Source: Hypomesus transpacificus (lineage: Eukaryota; Chordata; Actinopteri; Osmeriformes; Osmeridae). From it: a stretch of DNA of 64,000 bases. Shown in pieces: positions 38,800 through 51,758 of the stretch (positions within the stretch are counted from its first letter, which is position 1; each line of letters begins with the position of its first letter). The position numbers and the translations under genes are program-made. The stretch lies in NCBI RefSeq assembly GCF_021917145.1, contig NW_025813796.1, positions 2,647,411-2,711,410 on the forward strand, given 5' to 3'. The notes under the pieces were generated by a model, which saw only the letters and a program-made list of their open reading frames with translations, was not told the origin of the DNA and did no database searches.

Positions 38800-40480
38800 C
38801 TTGAACATACTGATTTGACTATTGCACATTTTTTAGGAGCTAAATTGTAATGTTCCCTCTCTTTTACTACTGTGTCTACCTCACCAAAAAGTTACTTTAA
38901 TTCCATAATGTAATGTAACTAAATGTAATCACCTGTTTTGTTTGTAATGAAGTTACTGCTCTAAAACTGAGGGAGGAAAGCTTTGCACAACAGATTTGGA
39001 CTCACTCTTCTGCGTAGCTCACCTGGGTGGACAAACCGGGTAAAATAACATTGAATGAAGTAGAGGTCCTGGGTAAAAGCACCTGTTTGAAATGAAAGAA
39101 GTTCATGTTCCTCTGTCTGTAGACCCACACAGTTAGACAGCTTAGTCAGTCAGGGACCAATTCACCTTCTTCAAAAGTTCTTAGTGACGTGTAGCTAATG
39201 AAGCTTATGTCTGCACTATACTTACTTACTATAATCTTAGTGGGTTAGTGGGGGTGGGAAGTATTAGACAATGTGTAGGACATAGGATATCCAAATCTCT
39301 ACGAAGTAGTAGCAGTACAATAGTTCCACCCCCAATCCTTCTACCCCTTTACACACACTCATACACCATTGAATGATGAGACGGGATACAGATAGGTTAG
39401 CTTATTCCAGCGCAAAGTAGAAAGCTACCTGTGAACTGGCCTAATCAGAGGTCGTCTGAATCATAGGGTGGGGTGAGGTCTCTGTCCTGAAGCTAAACAA
39501 ATATAAAAACAAGTGCAAATACAGGCAACCCAGGCCTATATATGGCAGTGTTTGGAGAGCAAATTGAACACAGCTCACCAAACACAATATAAGCATATCT
39601 ATGATCATGTACTCATCAAGCTTCTATGTACATTAGGGCTGCAGCAAACGACATACAAAACACATTTGTGTGTTTTGAATTCGAAATATATATCGACTAC
39701 ATTTTAATTTAGCAGACGCTCTTATCCAGAGCGACTTACAATAAGTACAGGAACATTCCCCCGAGGCAAGTAGGGTGAAGTGCCTTGCCCAAGGACACAA
39801 CGTCATTTTTTGCACGGCCATTTGGTTTTAAGTTTTGTAAACTTTCCCACACTGAAGTTCGGCTTCGTTTGCACCATATACTGTAGGCTATCTGGTTTGC
39901 ATTCCCAACCTGCGCTCTCCGACATTCGCATAAGTACCGTGTCGTCTCGTACGGGAGCGTAGTCTAGAGATCCAGCTCGCACTGATCAAATAACGACTTG
40001 TGGACAACAGAAATATTTGTCGACACATTTTAATTGATAGTTGATAACGTCAACTAATCGTTTCAGCCTTACTGTAAATAGTATTTTAAACAATATTGTG
40101 GCATCCATCTGAAAGTCTGAACATTATTTTGTAGGTGGGTAAGCTTCACATACCAATATTTTTTTTAAACTTGTTATAAAATAGTGCACTACTTTGTCAG
40201 TGATCAGCATATTCAGTCCATCTGTCTCATTCTATTGCAAATACCTCTTTTTTTGTGACAAAATACTGACTAACAACGCAGTACTTATATCTTAAAATAT
40301 CTTATCGGTGTTCCTTATAATGAATTTGACTTCGGACTCAATGTCAAAGTAATTAATCAATAAATAGACTAGTTGACAAAGTGATAGTATCATTTGTGTT
40401 TTATTGATACATGATAAGGCCCTTACTTAGACAACCCAAAAGCATATCTGATCCTCTACTGTCATCTTGTACGGTACGGC
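38800..40480. other. Intergenic spacer between ckmt2 and ube2l3 (convergent genes)
   Basis: No ORF or conserved structure is recognised. It contains a truncated minus-strand SINE (about 39700-39820). It spans or adjoins the junction between genes that map to human 5q14 (left) and 22q11 (right). Confidence 0.5.
39700..39820 (-). mobile_element. 5'-truncated SINE fragment
   Basis: It shares the tail and middle blocks of the SINEs at 25668 and 59477 in reverse orientation (AGCAGACGCTCTTATCCAGA, GAACATTCCCCCGAGGCAAG, CCAAGGACACAACGTCATTT) but lacks the tRNA-like head. Confidence 0.75.
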
Positions 40481-40491
40481 CTGCTTGTTGT

Positions 40492-42124
40492 TTTATTTCT
40501 GCTTTAGCTAAATTAAACACTGTTGACACACTGATTTCTACAGTTTGGTCAGAGACAGGATGAAGATAGTGGAAGAGGGCATTAAAGGCTACTGTACCCT
40601 CAACCCGTTAATGTTATCAAGGATATAACTGACCCTCAACAACTGACACCCATCTATGAGAATGGGTTTCAAAGAAAGAGCTTAACAATAAGCAGGACAT
40701 CAGGGAGAAGAATATGTGGGGATCAAAGGTGCCTATGTAGTTAGACATCTGTTTACGCACACAATAACAGACCTATACCCGCAGACAGCACGTTGCCTCA
40801 TCTGTGTTCTTGGTCCAGTTCAATTTTAGGCTGCTGCACTCGTCCATCCTTGACATGACCTTGGGATTTTATGCTCTATAACTAAGTAATAAAAGATTGG
40901 GAGGGTCTGTGCGAGATGAAAAAAAACACTTCAAAAGAGGCTGTTATAATAATGTTGATCAATCACTCCAGAATAGTAATGATAGAGATCATAACTAGGT
41001 GTGTTATGTTATATTGTCTGATCCATATGCAACTTAACCAAACATGTTACACCTTTTTTCCTGAACTCCAAGGTCATACAACGCATCTTGTGGTGGACAA
41101 TCATATACACATCTAACAACAGTTTCTGGTCTCATATAGTGGTGACTGAGTTAAAGCCAGTGAAAGACAGAAACTATTTGTCAAACAAACTTCCACAACA
41201 ACCTGTGCTACTCAAGGGGTCAAACAAGCTATTCACATGACCACCGTACAGTTGTTGGAGATGGCCAACTGCTTCCTGAAACAATATATGGGTAAAGGCA
41301 TAAAGAGTGCAATTTGTCCTTTGGAAGTGCCACAGGTAAATTAAATTCCAAACTAATAATCTTAAATATAAATTTTGAACTGAAGGGACACACATACAGT
41401 TTTACTTTTTATATAATCTGAAACATTGTATTGGTGATAAACTGCAGTTTTATAGTAAACTTAAAAGCTAGTTCCACAAAGTAAAGTGCAACATTAGCAA
41501 CAAAAAAACATAAAAGAAACATTCCACCACACAACTCCTGAACTTTCATGTTTTAAGTGTTATCTATCATTTTGTTGCCATTGGGGTGGTGTGTTTTGTT
41601 ACGTATTTTGGTGATGGGGGAGGGAAGTGAAAGGGAAAAAATAATTAGCCATAATACTACAAGAGTCGAGCCTTACATTTAGTCTCCAAAACGATCAATA
41701 ATACAGGGTTCTGCCTTGGCTTTCAATAAACTATGAACAAATCAAATGAACAAATCAAGCAGAACAGCATTTTTGTCATCCTCTTTCTTTCATTTCTGTG
41801 ACGAGTTGCCTTCTTAGACCAATTCAAAATGTGTGTAATTTAAGAAAATCAGTAGAAAGTTAGTAACAGCCATAAGTGGCCACCAGAGGGTGAGAGCCGG
41901 ATCACTAACAAGTCCTGCTGCCAGCCCAGGGAAAAGAGAAACTGAGATACACCACTTCATCTGCAGATGGGCAGGCTCTGGGGCAGTTGAAGGGGAACAA
42001 GTATGCACGTAATGGGCATTTTTGAGGTTTTGGGGGGCAGGAGCCGTGATGGATGGCATGGGGGGGGCTTGGAATAAGAACGGTGGGGAGAAGAGAGTAG
42101 GCCAGGAATCACACCGTCACTCTC
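40492..42124 (-). other. ube2l3: ube2l3 3' UTR (predicted extent)
   Basis: The region follows the ube2l3 stop on the minus strand. The first clear AATAAA on that strand is TTTATT at 40492-40497, with another at 40400-40405. No ORF is supported. The end is a guess from signal position only. Confidence 0.35.
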
Positions 42125-45100
42125 TCAGTCCACTGGTCGCTTTTCACCATGTTTCTTTGTAAACTCTTCTGCATTCTTAAAGAATTTTTTACGGTCCTTA
42201 GAGTATTCCTCGGCTAGGTCCGCCCTCAATGGGTGTTCTGGCTGGGGGTCGTTCACCAGAGCAATAAGGGACTGGATCACTGGGCGGGGGGGGGGGGGGG
42301 GAGGGGAAACAAGAAAAAGTTCAACACAACAATAATCATCATCATAAATGTATGTGAATGTCATGTGGGCATGCTAAATATTTGTTAAGTCATTATGTTA
42401 CCATCTCCAGGTGAGCTAGAGACTGGCTTAGCACTAAGACTCAACAATCTTACTTAATCTGGGGGGGTGTTCCATCAACGTAGACTATAAGGAAAAACCA
42501 GGCTTATTTCAACAAGTCTCGCTTACTTCAGGGAGAGTTCCGTTCCATTAAGGTGGCTTATTCTAGTTTTAGCTAAGTAACCAAGGTAACTTATACCTAT
42601 GAACTAGCCTGCTTTGTGTCAGGCTAAAAGTCGAGCTAATTTAAGTTACATGTTTACTTCATCTCCAAAGAATGTATTAATTTAAATAAACAGGCTGACT
42701 GTTGCCCCCAGGGTTGAAAAAGCATTGCCAAAATGCCCTCTAGTGGCAAAAATGAGACAAAGTGCCCTACTGTCTGCCATTTACATTGGGAAATATGCTT
42801 GAGTGCCCAGGATGCCCCTTAACGCAATCATTGATAGTGTGCCCTCTATAATAAAACATAAAAAACATTTCTTAATGAGTGCCTTTATAGTAGAGAAAAT
42901 GTGATGCAGTACCCTATAAGGTGCCCTGGTCTAAACTTGATAGTGTGCCCTCTATAATAAAACATAAAAAAACATTTCTTAATGAGTGCCTTTATAGTAG
43001 AGAAAATGTGATGCAGTACCCTATAAGGTGCCCTGGTCTAAACTTGACTGTTCCCATGCCCTTACTTCCAATGGAAAAGCCTGCTGTTATGAAGTGCCCT
43101 GTATGTTGCCCCTACATGAAAGTGTCCCAAATGATGCCCTTTCCAAAGGAGAACATGAGAGGCTGGGCGCAACAGTCTCCCCTACAATGTTCCCACGACA
43201 TGCTTTCCCAAAGTGAGGCCGTGACGACACTTGGGGTGTCGTCCCATTCCCATTGTTACACTGGTGAGGCGTCATGTTGTGCAGTAGCAGCCCTTTTAAT
43301 TTTTCTGCCCCTGCCCTTCAAACAGCCACAGTCTGCCACTGTCCAAACCCCATGGACCTGTGGAGGCGACTATGTTAATTGGAAATCTTTCCATAGCCTA
43401 TGGGGGAGCTGTCCATACACTGTCAGCCAGAATAGTAATAATTGGATTAAATGTGCATGTGTAATATCATAATTATATATTTGTAGTCATGCAAAGCCAT
43501 TTTAAATGCTAAAAGCTACAGTTTGGGTCACCTTCTGATCTGGAAGTCTGTGCAATAATACTTATTTGAGTGAATCCCCATTTTAGTCATGGTCATCTTT
43601 CCCTTTTATTTTAAAGATCAGCATTTGGGTTATCAGTTAATAAATGTGAGTGGCAAAGTTATTTTGAAGTAATTTATTAATTTTGTTAAACATGTGACAG
43701 CACATCAAATTATGCTAATTATCAGTAGTACTAAATGAACCAGTTCGATTTTGAAGGCCTACAATTTACGCATTGAAACAGTCATAATGGTTTGACAAGA
43801 TGTCTCCCTCACCGTGTTAATTGCAACAATATTGCCCTTTTTGTTAGTGGAATGGCTAGAGGCTTGAGACATAAGTCTAAGTTTACCGAATGTTTACCAA
43901 CGTTTACCTAAGCTAGGCTTTTTTGTGTAAGCGCGGCTTTCATTAGCGATGTTGATGGAACACCCCCCAGGTCTAGCAGTCTAAACCACCTGCGTGCACT
44001 TACGAAAAAAACTGGATTCAATCGCTACCTGCCCCATCAGGTCTTTCCCTTTATTTCATTCTCTTGTCTTAGAGGGGAAACACGCTTAGAGTGGCTTGGA
44101 AAGTGGAAATCACCATGTCCCACAGCACACAAATACGGAGGCAGAGGCATGGCGTTTTGTTTCTGTGTGTGTGTATCTAGCCTTCCTTCACAGGAAATAA
44201 CATCTCAATTGTGAATACACATCAGATGTAGGCAAAGATTCTCTCCTTGCATTCTGAGCTTTCAGATCTAATTTATGGGGTTGCAGTGAGATAGACTACC
44301 AGAGCAAAACTACTGAGGGAATAAGTCTTTCGTGTGTGTGGTCCTTGGTGTGACTGTGTTGGTCTGTACCCATGTATGACTGTATTACACAGGCTGGTGA
44401 GCATGCATTTACTGTACCCTGGTCAGTTTTTGTGGCTGGCTTCCAGTTCTCTGCACTGATCACAGGCAGGCACACCTGGCCCTTCTCATCGATGTTGGGG
44501 TGGTAGATCTTTGTCTTGAACGTGATCTTGGGGGGTTTGAAGGGGTACTCAGCAGGAAAGATGATCTCAATCCGAAATGCACCTTTGTCATATGGGGGGT
44601 TGTCCTATTTGAGCAGAAGAGGAGAGGGAAAGGGAGGGGGAAGAGGTGGGGGAAAGAAGGAGTGATGGTTTGTAAGAAATGACTACCACGGCAAGTTGCT
44701 CCACAGTTCAAGGGCAAATGAGTATCCTTGCAAATTAACACAGCTTAATTGTCATAGGTCAACAAAACTAGCGAGATTAACTACTGTGAGACTACTTACT
44801 GGAACAATAAGGCCTTGCCAAGTCAAAATATTTGAGTCATCCACTTGAATGTTGCGGAAGTTTTTCATTCCAGATTTGCGGATTTCATCAAGTTCCTGTG
44901 AAGTATAAAAGAAAACCATCAGAAGTACACCAACTAAGTAAACCTACTCGGAACAATTGACCAGGAAGATGATGTGTAGGCCAATGAAAACCAATGGAAG
45001 AAAAGAGCATCTAAATTCAGTTTGTCTGTTTACAGTACTTCACTATAAAATATCTCCACCTCAGCAAAACCAAATTGTGTATTACTAGAATCATTTAATG

Positions 45101-46269
45101 CCTATCCACAAAGGCTGGACCCTGAACATTGCAATGGATCAGACAGCCTTGGGTAGGCCTATTTTTTACTATCTCTCTTGCTGGGGCTGCCACGCCCCTA
45201 TTAATTTTAAGTTAACATTAAATACCCAATACACCATGAATACATTTGTATTTCACAGCTATAATGTACTTCACTTGAGATATTCCAGACAAACTCAATC
45301 CGGTCATTGCCAAGTGATTAATCTGTTACCTGCTTTAACGTTAATTAAATATGTGATCAAAGTTAAATTGAAGTGTTCAATTCAAACATTTTTTAAGTGT
45401 ATTTCCTCGCCTATAGCTATGGGTTTCGAGTAGCTAGGTAATGTTAACGTGTGTTACAGTTAGATAGTTAATGTAATGGGAAAACGTTTCTTAATTCCGC
45501 CAACAAAAGCAACCATCATCAAATCTCTAACAGTGTTAATGACACGGTACTAGGACCTACCTAGCTAACGTTATTAGATTCGTTGATGTGACAGATCGAA
45601 TAGTTGCAAGTCAATAAAGTTTGCCGTTATTACATGTCGCTAACTAGTAGCTAAGCTATTGGCTTTCAACGCTGTTTACTTTGACACTTAGCAATTGGAT
45701 GTTGTGCCTTTACTGTACTATATAGGCAGTTAGCTTGTGTAGCTACATTGACTGAGTGCGCAAAAAAGCTAGCCACTGGCTAGTAGCTAACTAGCAACTT
45801 CCCCATTGTAGCAAACACTCTTGTGACTAGCTAACTAGGCGTTAGCAAGCTAAATCGAAACCTAGTAAATGTATAATTAAAAAAACTTTTAAAAATGTCA
45901 ATAACATTTTTGACAGACGGGTTTGGTTATGACCAAAACGTTAGGTAGTGTAGTAAGCATTGGCTATTTGGAAATAATGTCATGAGCCGGTGCTTCGTCA
46001 CTCGTCCCGATAGAGCTAGCGAGCTAGCTAGCACCATTAAAGTAGCTAGCTAGTAGTGTTTCTGGCTAGCCCTGATTCTGTCTGCAGTTCTTCTTTCACT
46101 TTCTGACTAGGCCTACATCGCACGACGACATACACACAGTAAACGCCACTTATTTATATAATCGTGGATTTATGCCTTAAATACAATACTGATTTTAAGT
46201 AATTTGACTAAAAAATATTATTTGATTTCTAAGCAAATGTACCTTATGTAGCCTCCTGCTCGCCGCCAT
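42125..46269 (-). CDS. ube2l3: Ubiquitin-conjugating enzyme E2 L3 (UbcH7)
   Basis: This E2 passes ubiquitin to HECT and RBR E3 ligases (for example parkin, HOIP) in cytosol and nucleus. Four exons on the minus strand, 46243-46269, 44800-44895, 44418-44604 and 42125-42279, total 465 nt and give 154 residues, the same as human. The protein begins [19 protein letters not shown]. It carries the E2 motifs [10 protein letters not shown], the HPN triad ([15 protein letters not shown]) and the catalytic Cys86. It also keeps Pro88 and His119 (QPEHPLR), known determinants of its cysteine-only transfer specificity, and ends [14 protein letters not shown]. Compared with human, Cys17 is Ser and Cys137 is Phe, leaving one cysteine. 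Start: the ATG in GCCGCCATC context (complement), right after an upstream CpG-containing 5' region. Confidence 0.96.
42459..43970. mobile_element. Terminal-inverted-repeat element, nonautonomous, about 1.5 kb
   Basis: The left end CTGGGGGGGTGTTCCATCAA and right end TTGATGGAACACCCCCCAG (43952-43970) are inverted copies differing by one G. The interior is AT-rich with many TGCCC words and no transposase motifs. The target-site duplication is not clear, so the superfamily is not assigned. It sits inside ube2l3 intron 3 and carries a recent internal tandem duplication. Confidence 0.65.
42831..43043. repeat. 106/107-bp tandem duplication
   Basis: Two adjacent copies (42831-42936 and 42937-43043) each start TTGATAGTGTGCCCTCTATA. 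They differ only by one A in an A-run, so the duplication is recent. It lies within the terminal-inverted-repeat element of ube2l3 intron 3. Confidence 0.9.
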
Positions 46270-49200
46270 CGTGGAATTACTGTCTATACCCAGAATACAC
46301 AGCGAAGAGGCGGCATCTCTGGAACGGAATCTTGTATTCCAGTTGAGATTTTTTTAAGGCCCTTTGACATCATGGGTTATATTACAAGCCATGGCCATGT
46401 AAAACAAATGATACCAAGTGGATGATAAACTTCAATACCAATTGTATTAAATCAAATATGGCAATTGTAGCCTATTAAATAATAGTGTTAGAGACTCACC
46501 AAGTCAACTAGAGTTTTCATGAAACTGAGTGCTTGATAAACGGCTTCATCTAATGCTGATGATGACTCCGACTTTAACATCCCTGTGGCTGTTTTTTTGT
46601 GTAGGATATCTGCCCCATTGCGTAAATGATGTTTCATCTAATTACAACAAAGATGATCAAATAGTTTTAATGTAGGCCTACATTTCTTATTCAACGTTAT
46701 CCTACAATTTGTTATCCTCATATCGTCCATTGAATTAGCCCCATGGGAGGCATCAGTGTCTAAGGGCATACAGTAGGCTGTGCATGGTTCCCGTTCACAT
46801 TGCTACAGTTTGCGGCCCAGTCATCATCCATCATTTGAACTAAGAATGAGGAGGTAGGCCTCTTCACTGCCTTACCTATCAATGACAGGTTGGTAAAGAG
46901 AGGAGGATGCATTCGAAGCAGTAGGAGATTCACAAATGGTATTCTTATTTGAGATAATCCCTGTGAAATTGTTGGTTTACTGGCATTTTCTTACTCTGTA
47001 ATGGGACATTTTACACATTTTACCATAGGCCTACTACTTACACTATTGACTACTCTATTTTGTCCTAAAACTTTAATACTTTCATCCATACAAATACGAA
47101 AAAGTTTCAGTGAATGAACAGAATTGTTGTAGGCCTACTTGTAACAATGTAGGCTATTATCTAGTTTGAGATTACAATAAAAAGATAGAGTTTCACACTT
47201 CTTATAGGCTACATAAATGTATGTGATTGGTGAAAGTAGGCCTAGACAGCCCATAACTTCCAAATTAATTGGACCTGTTCCAGATCGGAGTAGCCTATAG
47301 TATAGCCTACTATAGCCAGACTTGTGCTTTATAGAAAAAACATGCAGAATAGGCCCTATTTTTGGAATAGGCCTATAGGCTTATATAGCCTACATGAGCT
47401 GAATTGGTTAACATTAATCAATTCAAATCGATCACACATCGGCATAAATGTGAGTAAGGTTATTTTAATCACTTAGCCTAAGTTTAAGGTTCAGTGCCAT
47501 TTATGACAAGTGCAGGTAGCCTACAGGTCGGAAACAGGAAATGTTTTGTAGGTTCTTGACAGTTTCCTAGCGGCCTATCTAAACCCAATGATGCAAATAA
47601 CAAATCAATCATAATCCTAAAGTCTTAAAACGATAAACCTTAATAAGACCCAGAGCCGGCTATATTTTTTCTGATGTCAGGTATGGAATGACAGTTGAAC
47701 ATCCCTTTGGCACATATTTGTAGTCTGGCGTGTGTGAAGCTCTGGGTTCTCTGTTGCCTCCCTGCCTTTTCGGAGGACTTTTATTTAAATTAGGTCAGGG
47801 GTTAGGATAGGCCTTCCAGCGTATCAAGCCCCTGCATCTGCATTCTGCAAGATGGCGTGCGAAGGGGTATGAGGGGCGATGAGGTGGAAAGACTGGATGG
47901 TAACCTATATAATAACGCCTTCATTGATGAATCAAGGTAATATCCGTTTTCTCTCCTTAAACTTGTTTGGTATATGTAAATCTTGATAATCCTTGCTCGT
48001 GTTCCATAGATGTTCTTTTTGGTGTTATTTTTTTATTTTTTTATAAGTGTTGGACTGCGAATATCCTACCGTGCTCCGTGAGCCTGGAGAATTTCGTTTC
48101 AGGTTGAAAGGAGTTACCATTGCCCCTATCTATAGGCTACCAGCAAATTGTTCTACGTTGCTCTTCAGTGTGAATTGTATGCTTCTATTTTACAAGTATC
48201 ATCGATAGGCCTACCTTTTATATATAATCACTGCTTTTTGAGTAGCCTACTAAAAAAGCAGACAGAGGAAGACAGTCAAAAAATATTCGGCGATGGATCT
48301 ATTGCCTTGTTTTTTTTCTTGTCGCATCATTTAGGAGCTGTTTAAGGTGTATTTTTTTGTCCACTTTCGTAGCCTACAGTGTGATCTCACCGTCCTTTAA
48401 TACAGATAAAGCCGAAATTATAATTCTGCGTTAATGCTCAGGGGTTTTATGTGGAAGCGTAAACCCAATGTGTTTGTCATTCAAAACAGCCTACGAAAGC
48501 TTTGGCTATGCGGCCATGCAGTGACTTACCGCAGTACAGGGAAAAATCTCTTTAATTCAAAGACGCTATGATAGCTGATAGCAGTATGATAGCAGTTTGA
48601 CGCCGAAACACGCGTATGCCAACTATGCAGATGAATATATATAATGTGATAGATGTAGTTTTTTTAAACATTATTTGTGTTGTTTACTGCGTTTGTGGTA
48701 TCAACAGTGCCTAATGATACTACACGTCACTATAGCTCTAAATTTGAGACTCTGTAGCCCTGCAACTCGTAGGCTAAAGTAAAAATCGAATTACCTTAAT
48801 TGAATGTTTTTTACACCAATTACTAAATGTTTTTTATTCCACACCCTCTGCTTCTATGGATCTTTAATATAGTCGTGCAGATCCCAATATAATTTATTTT
48901 GCACAAACATGCCGCAAACATAACAAATAGCCTACCGGAGGGTAGCATTCTGTTTAGAATTGTATCGAAGGAAATGTGAATTTAAAGCAGGGTAGGTGTT
49001 GGTTGCCTAAATTGCATGACATAATTATACCTTTTTAGTTAAAGTATACTTATTTTTAGTTAAACCTTTTATGCAGTTGTTGTTGTTGTCTATTTGTGAA
49101 GCAGTGTAAGGTCTCTTGTTCCCTTTTATTACATAATCTATATCTCTAAGACAGGGGAGCTAGAAATAAGCCTAAATGTAGTCAAACTCATGGTAGTTGA

Positions 49201-51735
49201 AAGTTATTTCAGGCTGTGTTTGGCCCCATCTGTGGACATTTGATTATGTTCACAACAGATACAGTTCCAACTGGAAACATATAAATATATAAATCATATT
49301 TTGTTTTGAAGAGTAATAAAAGTAATTATAGATGACGAGAATAGTGAAAATTGTGAAGAAAATGTCTTGCTTGCAATGTGTAAAGAAAAGTCTAGTGGTG
49401 CTGTATGAAAGAAAGCATTGTTTTTGTAATGAGAGGGACAGAGTGAAGAAGAGTCATGTGGTTGATCAGGTCCTGTATGAATACTCTTTAAAGGCAACCA
49501 TTTCCCTTTCCTTACATGAGGTAGCCTTTTATCTGGTAAACCTCCAGCATGATCAAATAGATCAAAAGAGGGTTTATTGACACCAAGGCAAAGGTAAGTT
49601 GGATTTTAGGCTTTTTGTCCTACTACTACATCTGTTTGAGGTAGTGGACTGACTCAAATTACCATTATTGTCTATGCTTTATGCAATGATGTGAAATCAG
49701 GTAATGTTGGAAGGCTTTTACATAGCAGTCTGCAAACAACAGTCATATGATTGAATCCTGCTAATGCCCTGGGCATGAAGCTTGATATTCTGACTTAACA
49801 AGCAACCACAGGCCTGTATATGGGAGGCAAGAAATTAAGGAAAATTAACATTGGGTTCAAGCTATAAATTGGACCTTGCTTGAGTATTTTGACATCGGTC
49901 ATACGATTTAAAGAATTATCTGAAGAGGTCCCAGACATTGATGCATTAAGACTTATTCATAGTTGTGGACATTTAGTCATCTATCAGACGCTCTTATCCA
50001 GAGCAGGGTTAGTGGACACACTTTCTTGTCTGCCTTTGGCCTTAAAACACAGAATTCCACACAGTGTTCACTTTTAATGCAGCTGGTTTACCAGATTAAT
50101 ATTTCCTCATAGTTCCACAGCTCTGTGTGCTTTAGCTTTGTGTTCCAGCTTACCATAAAGCAGTCTGTACTGCTGTTGGGTGAAATGACTCCTATGGTAT
50201 GGCCTAAGCTTGTTTACTTTGAGCCGTTTACTCATACTTGACTGATCCCCAACCTTGCAAAAAGTATCTTCAATGGCTTTGCCTTGTTTTGACGAGGAAT
50301 TGCATCAGTAACCAGTTTCCTTTGCCATTATGAATGGATACTTAAATGATCATTGTACAATACAAAATTAATGTAAACTGAATGATTACGTAACCTTATC
50401 TGGTTATCCTTTCATATTTGCTTTGTAAGATACATTTTCTGCCTTGTTTGTATTAAAAAGGAGGATAGACCGGTGGCTGCCTATCACCTTATCAACCTCA
50501 CTGTAAGAACCTTCATCACAGTGCTCAAACGTTTATGTATTTTTAGAAGGAAAGTGGGTTTCGTGTTCCTTTTTCAATCTTTGCCAAAACAGATGTTGCT
50601 CATTGTTATCAGGGAAAATATCCCATTCTAATGCTAAAAATACACAGGCATGGTGTCATTTGCTGCTCATATGCACTATATTTGGGAGCAGGAAGTAGAT
50701 ATGAAGGTATACAGTTGTTTCATTCATTGACCCTTAAATAATCTTGAAAGTGAGTGAATACTGTTAACAACTGCAGTTTAGTCTAAAGAAGCAGTTTGTT
50801 TTGGTAACATTAATATAAGATTTTATGGGGCCCTGCCTCTAGAGAATTTGCCTGTTATTTAATGATACAATAGGCTGTAATCGGTTGTAGTTTACTGCCT
50901 TTGGATGTACAACATGTGTATCTTAGGTCCACCCTGCCCTGCAGACAGACCCAATTCTTCTGCTTGTAAAAACAAGCCAAACAAAAACACGAACGCTAAA
51001 CATTAATACCATTGAGCGGTGTGCTTCTGCATAACATACTTGACCAGTTGTGAAAGGCATACAAATGCTTCCAAAGTCCTTGTACTATAACGTCAACATA
51101 TAATATATAAACATTTTATTTTTTATTTTTATGGATATCGGAGATGTTCTGCACCATCTCATAAGTTCTATTTATAGTGGACCAGACTCCAACAGTCATT
51201 ACTGGCAGTGTAGATAATACTGTAGAACCGTCTTTGGACTGTGCAGAGGTGGCTGCGGCAGTGATAATCTTATACGGATAGCTATCAGGGTAGTGCTGCT
51301 CCCCTAAAATTGAACAGTGGCAGAGGAGATAGAGGAACTAGTGGCCAGGGTGGGGCACCACTTTCTATTTTTACCATGTATCTATGGTCTGTCTGTAGAC
51401 CTTTTTTAAGGATTTGTTGGTGTTTCTGGATATTATATCCTACTCAAGAATTGATTCAAAATAGTTTCCTTAAATAGCCTTTTCTCAGGCCAGTGCACTC
51501 GGGGCATTGCTGGAATTTCAGCAACAGGTCTGGACCTGCAAGGGCCAGGTCTGCCAGACAGAATTATGTCTGCACATGATTGTAAGTTTATTACTCTGTG
51601 TTCTACCATAGCCAGTTCTATCTCATTAGGCTAGGGTGTTCTCTCGCTCTTTCTTCTACGCAGCTCTCTACACTTTGTTGAGCTGTCAGAATGACACTTT
51701 GTCCCTCTTTCCTGTTCTCTCCACTTCCCATCCAG
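46270..51735. other. Divergent spacer between ube2l3 and hic2, including 5' regions of both
   Basis: The first about 100 bases upstream of ube2l3 contain the promoter region (minus strand) and 5' UTR. The rest is AT-rich with no supported ORF. A GCTAGC-rich cluster lies at 46016-46053 in ube2l3 intron 1, just inside the gene. A SINE fragment lies near 49966-50006. One or more noncoding hic2 exons must lie here because the hic2 coding exon begins with an acceptor at 51735; I cannot locate them reliably (a donor-like site after ATCAAG at 47936 is one possibility). Confidence 0.5.
49966..50006 (-). mobile_element. Short SINE tail remnant
   Basis: About 40 bases (CATTTAGTCATCTATCAGAC, then GCTCTTATCCAGAGC) match the tail of the SINEs at 25668 and 59477, in reverse orientation. 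The rest of the element is missing. Confidence 0.6.
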
Positions 51736-51758
51736 GTGTTTAAACCAAAGTGTGTGTG

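Larger units (their letters stand above)
42280..44417 (-). other. ube2l3: ube2l3 intron 3
   Basis: This 2.1-kb intron is mostly occupied by a transposon-like insertion (42459-43970). Its acceptor end (on the minus strand, at 42280-42301) is a long C-run followed by CGCCCAG. The long plus-strand ORF around 42921-43472 lies inside the repeat and is not a gene. Confidence 0.7.

Noticed and set aside
42921..43472. 183-residue plus-strand ORF in ube2l3 intron 3
   Set aside because: It lies inside a repeat with a 106-bp tandem duplication, starts at GTG, has no recognisable domain and no splice or start support.
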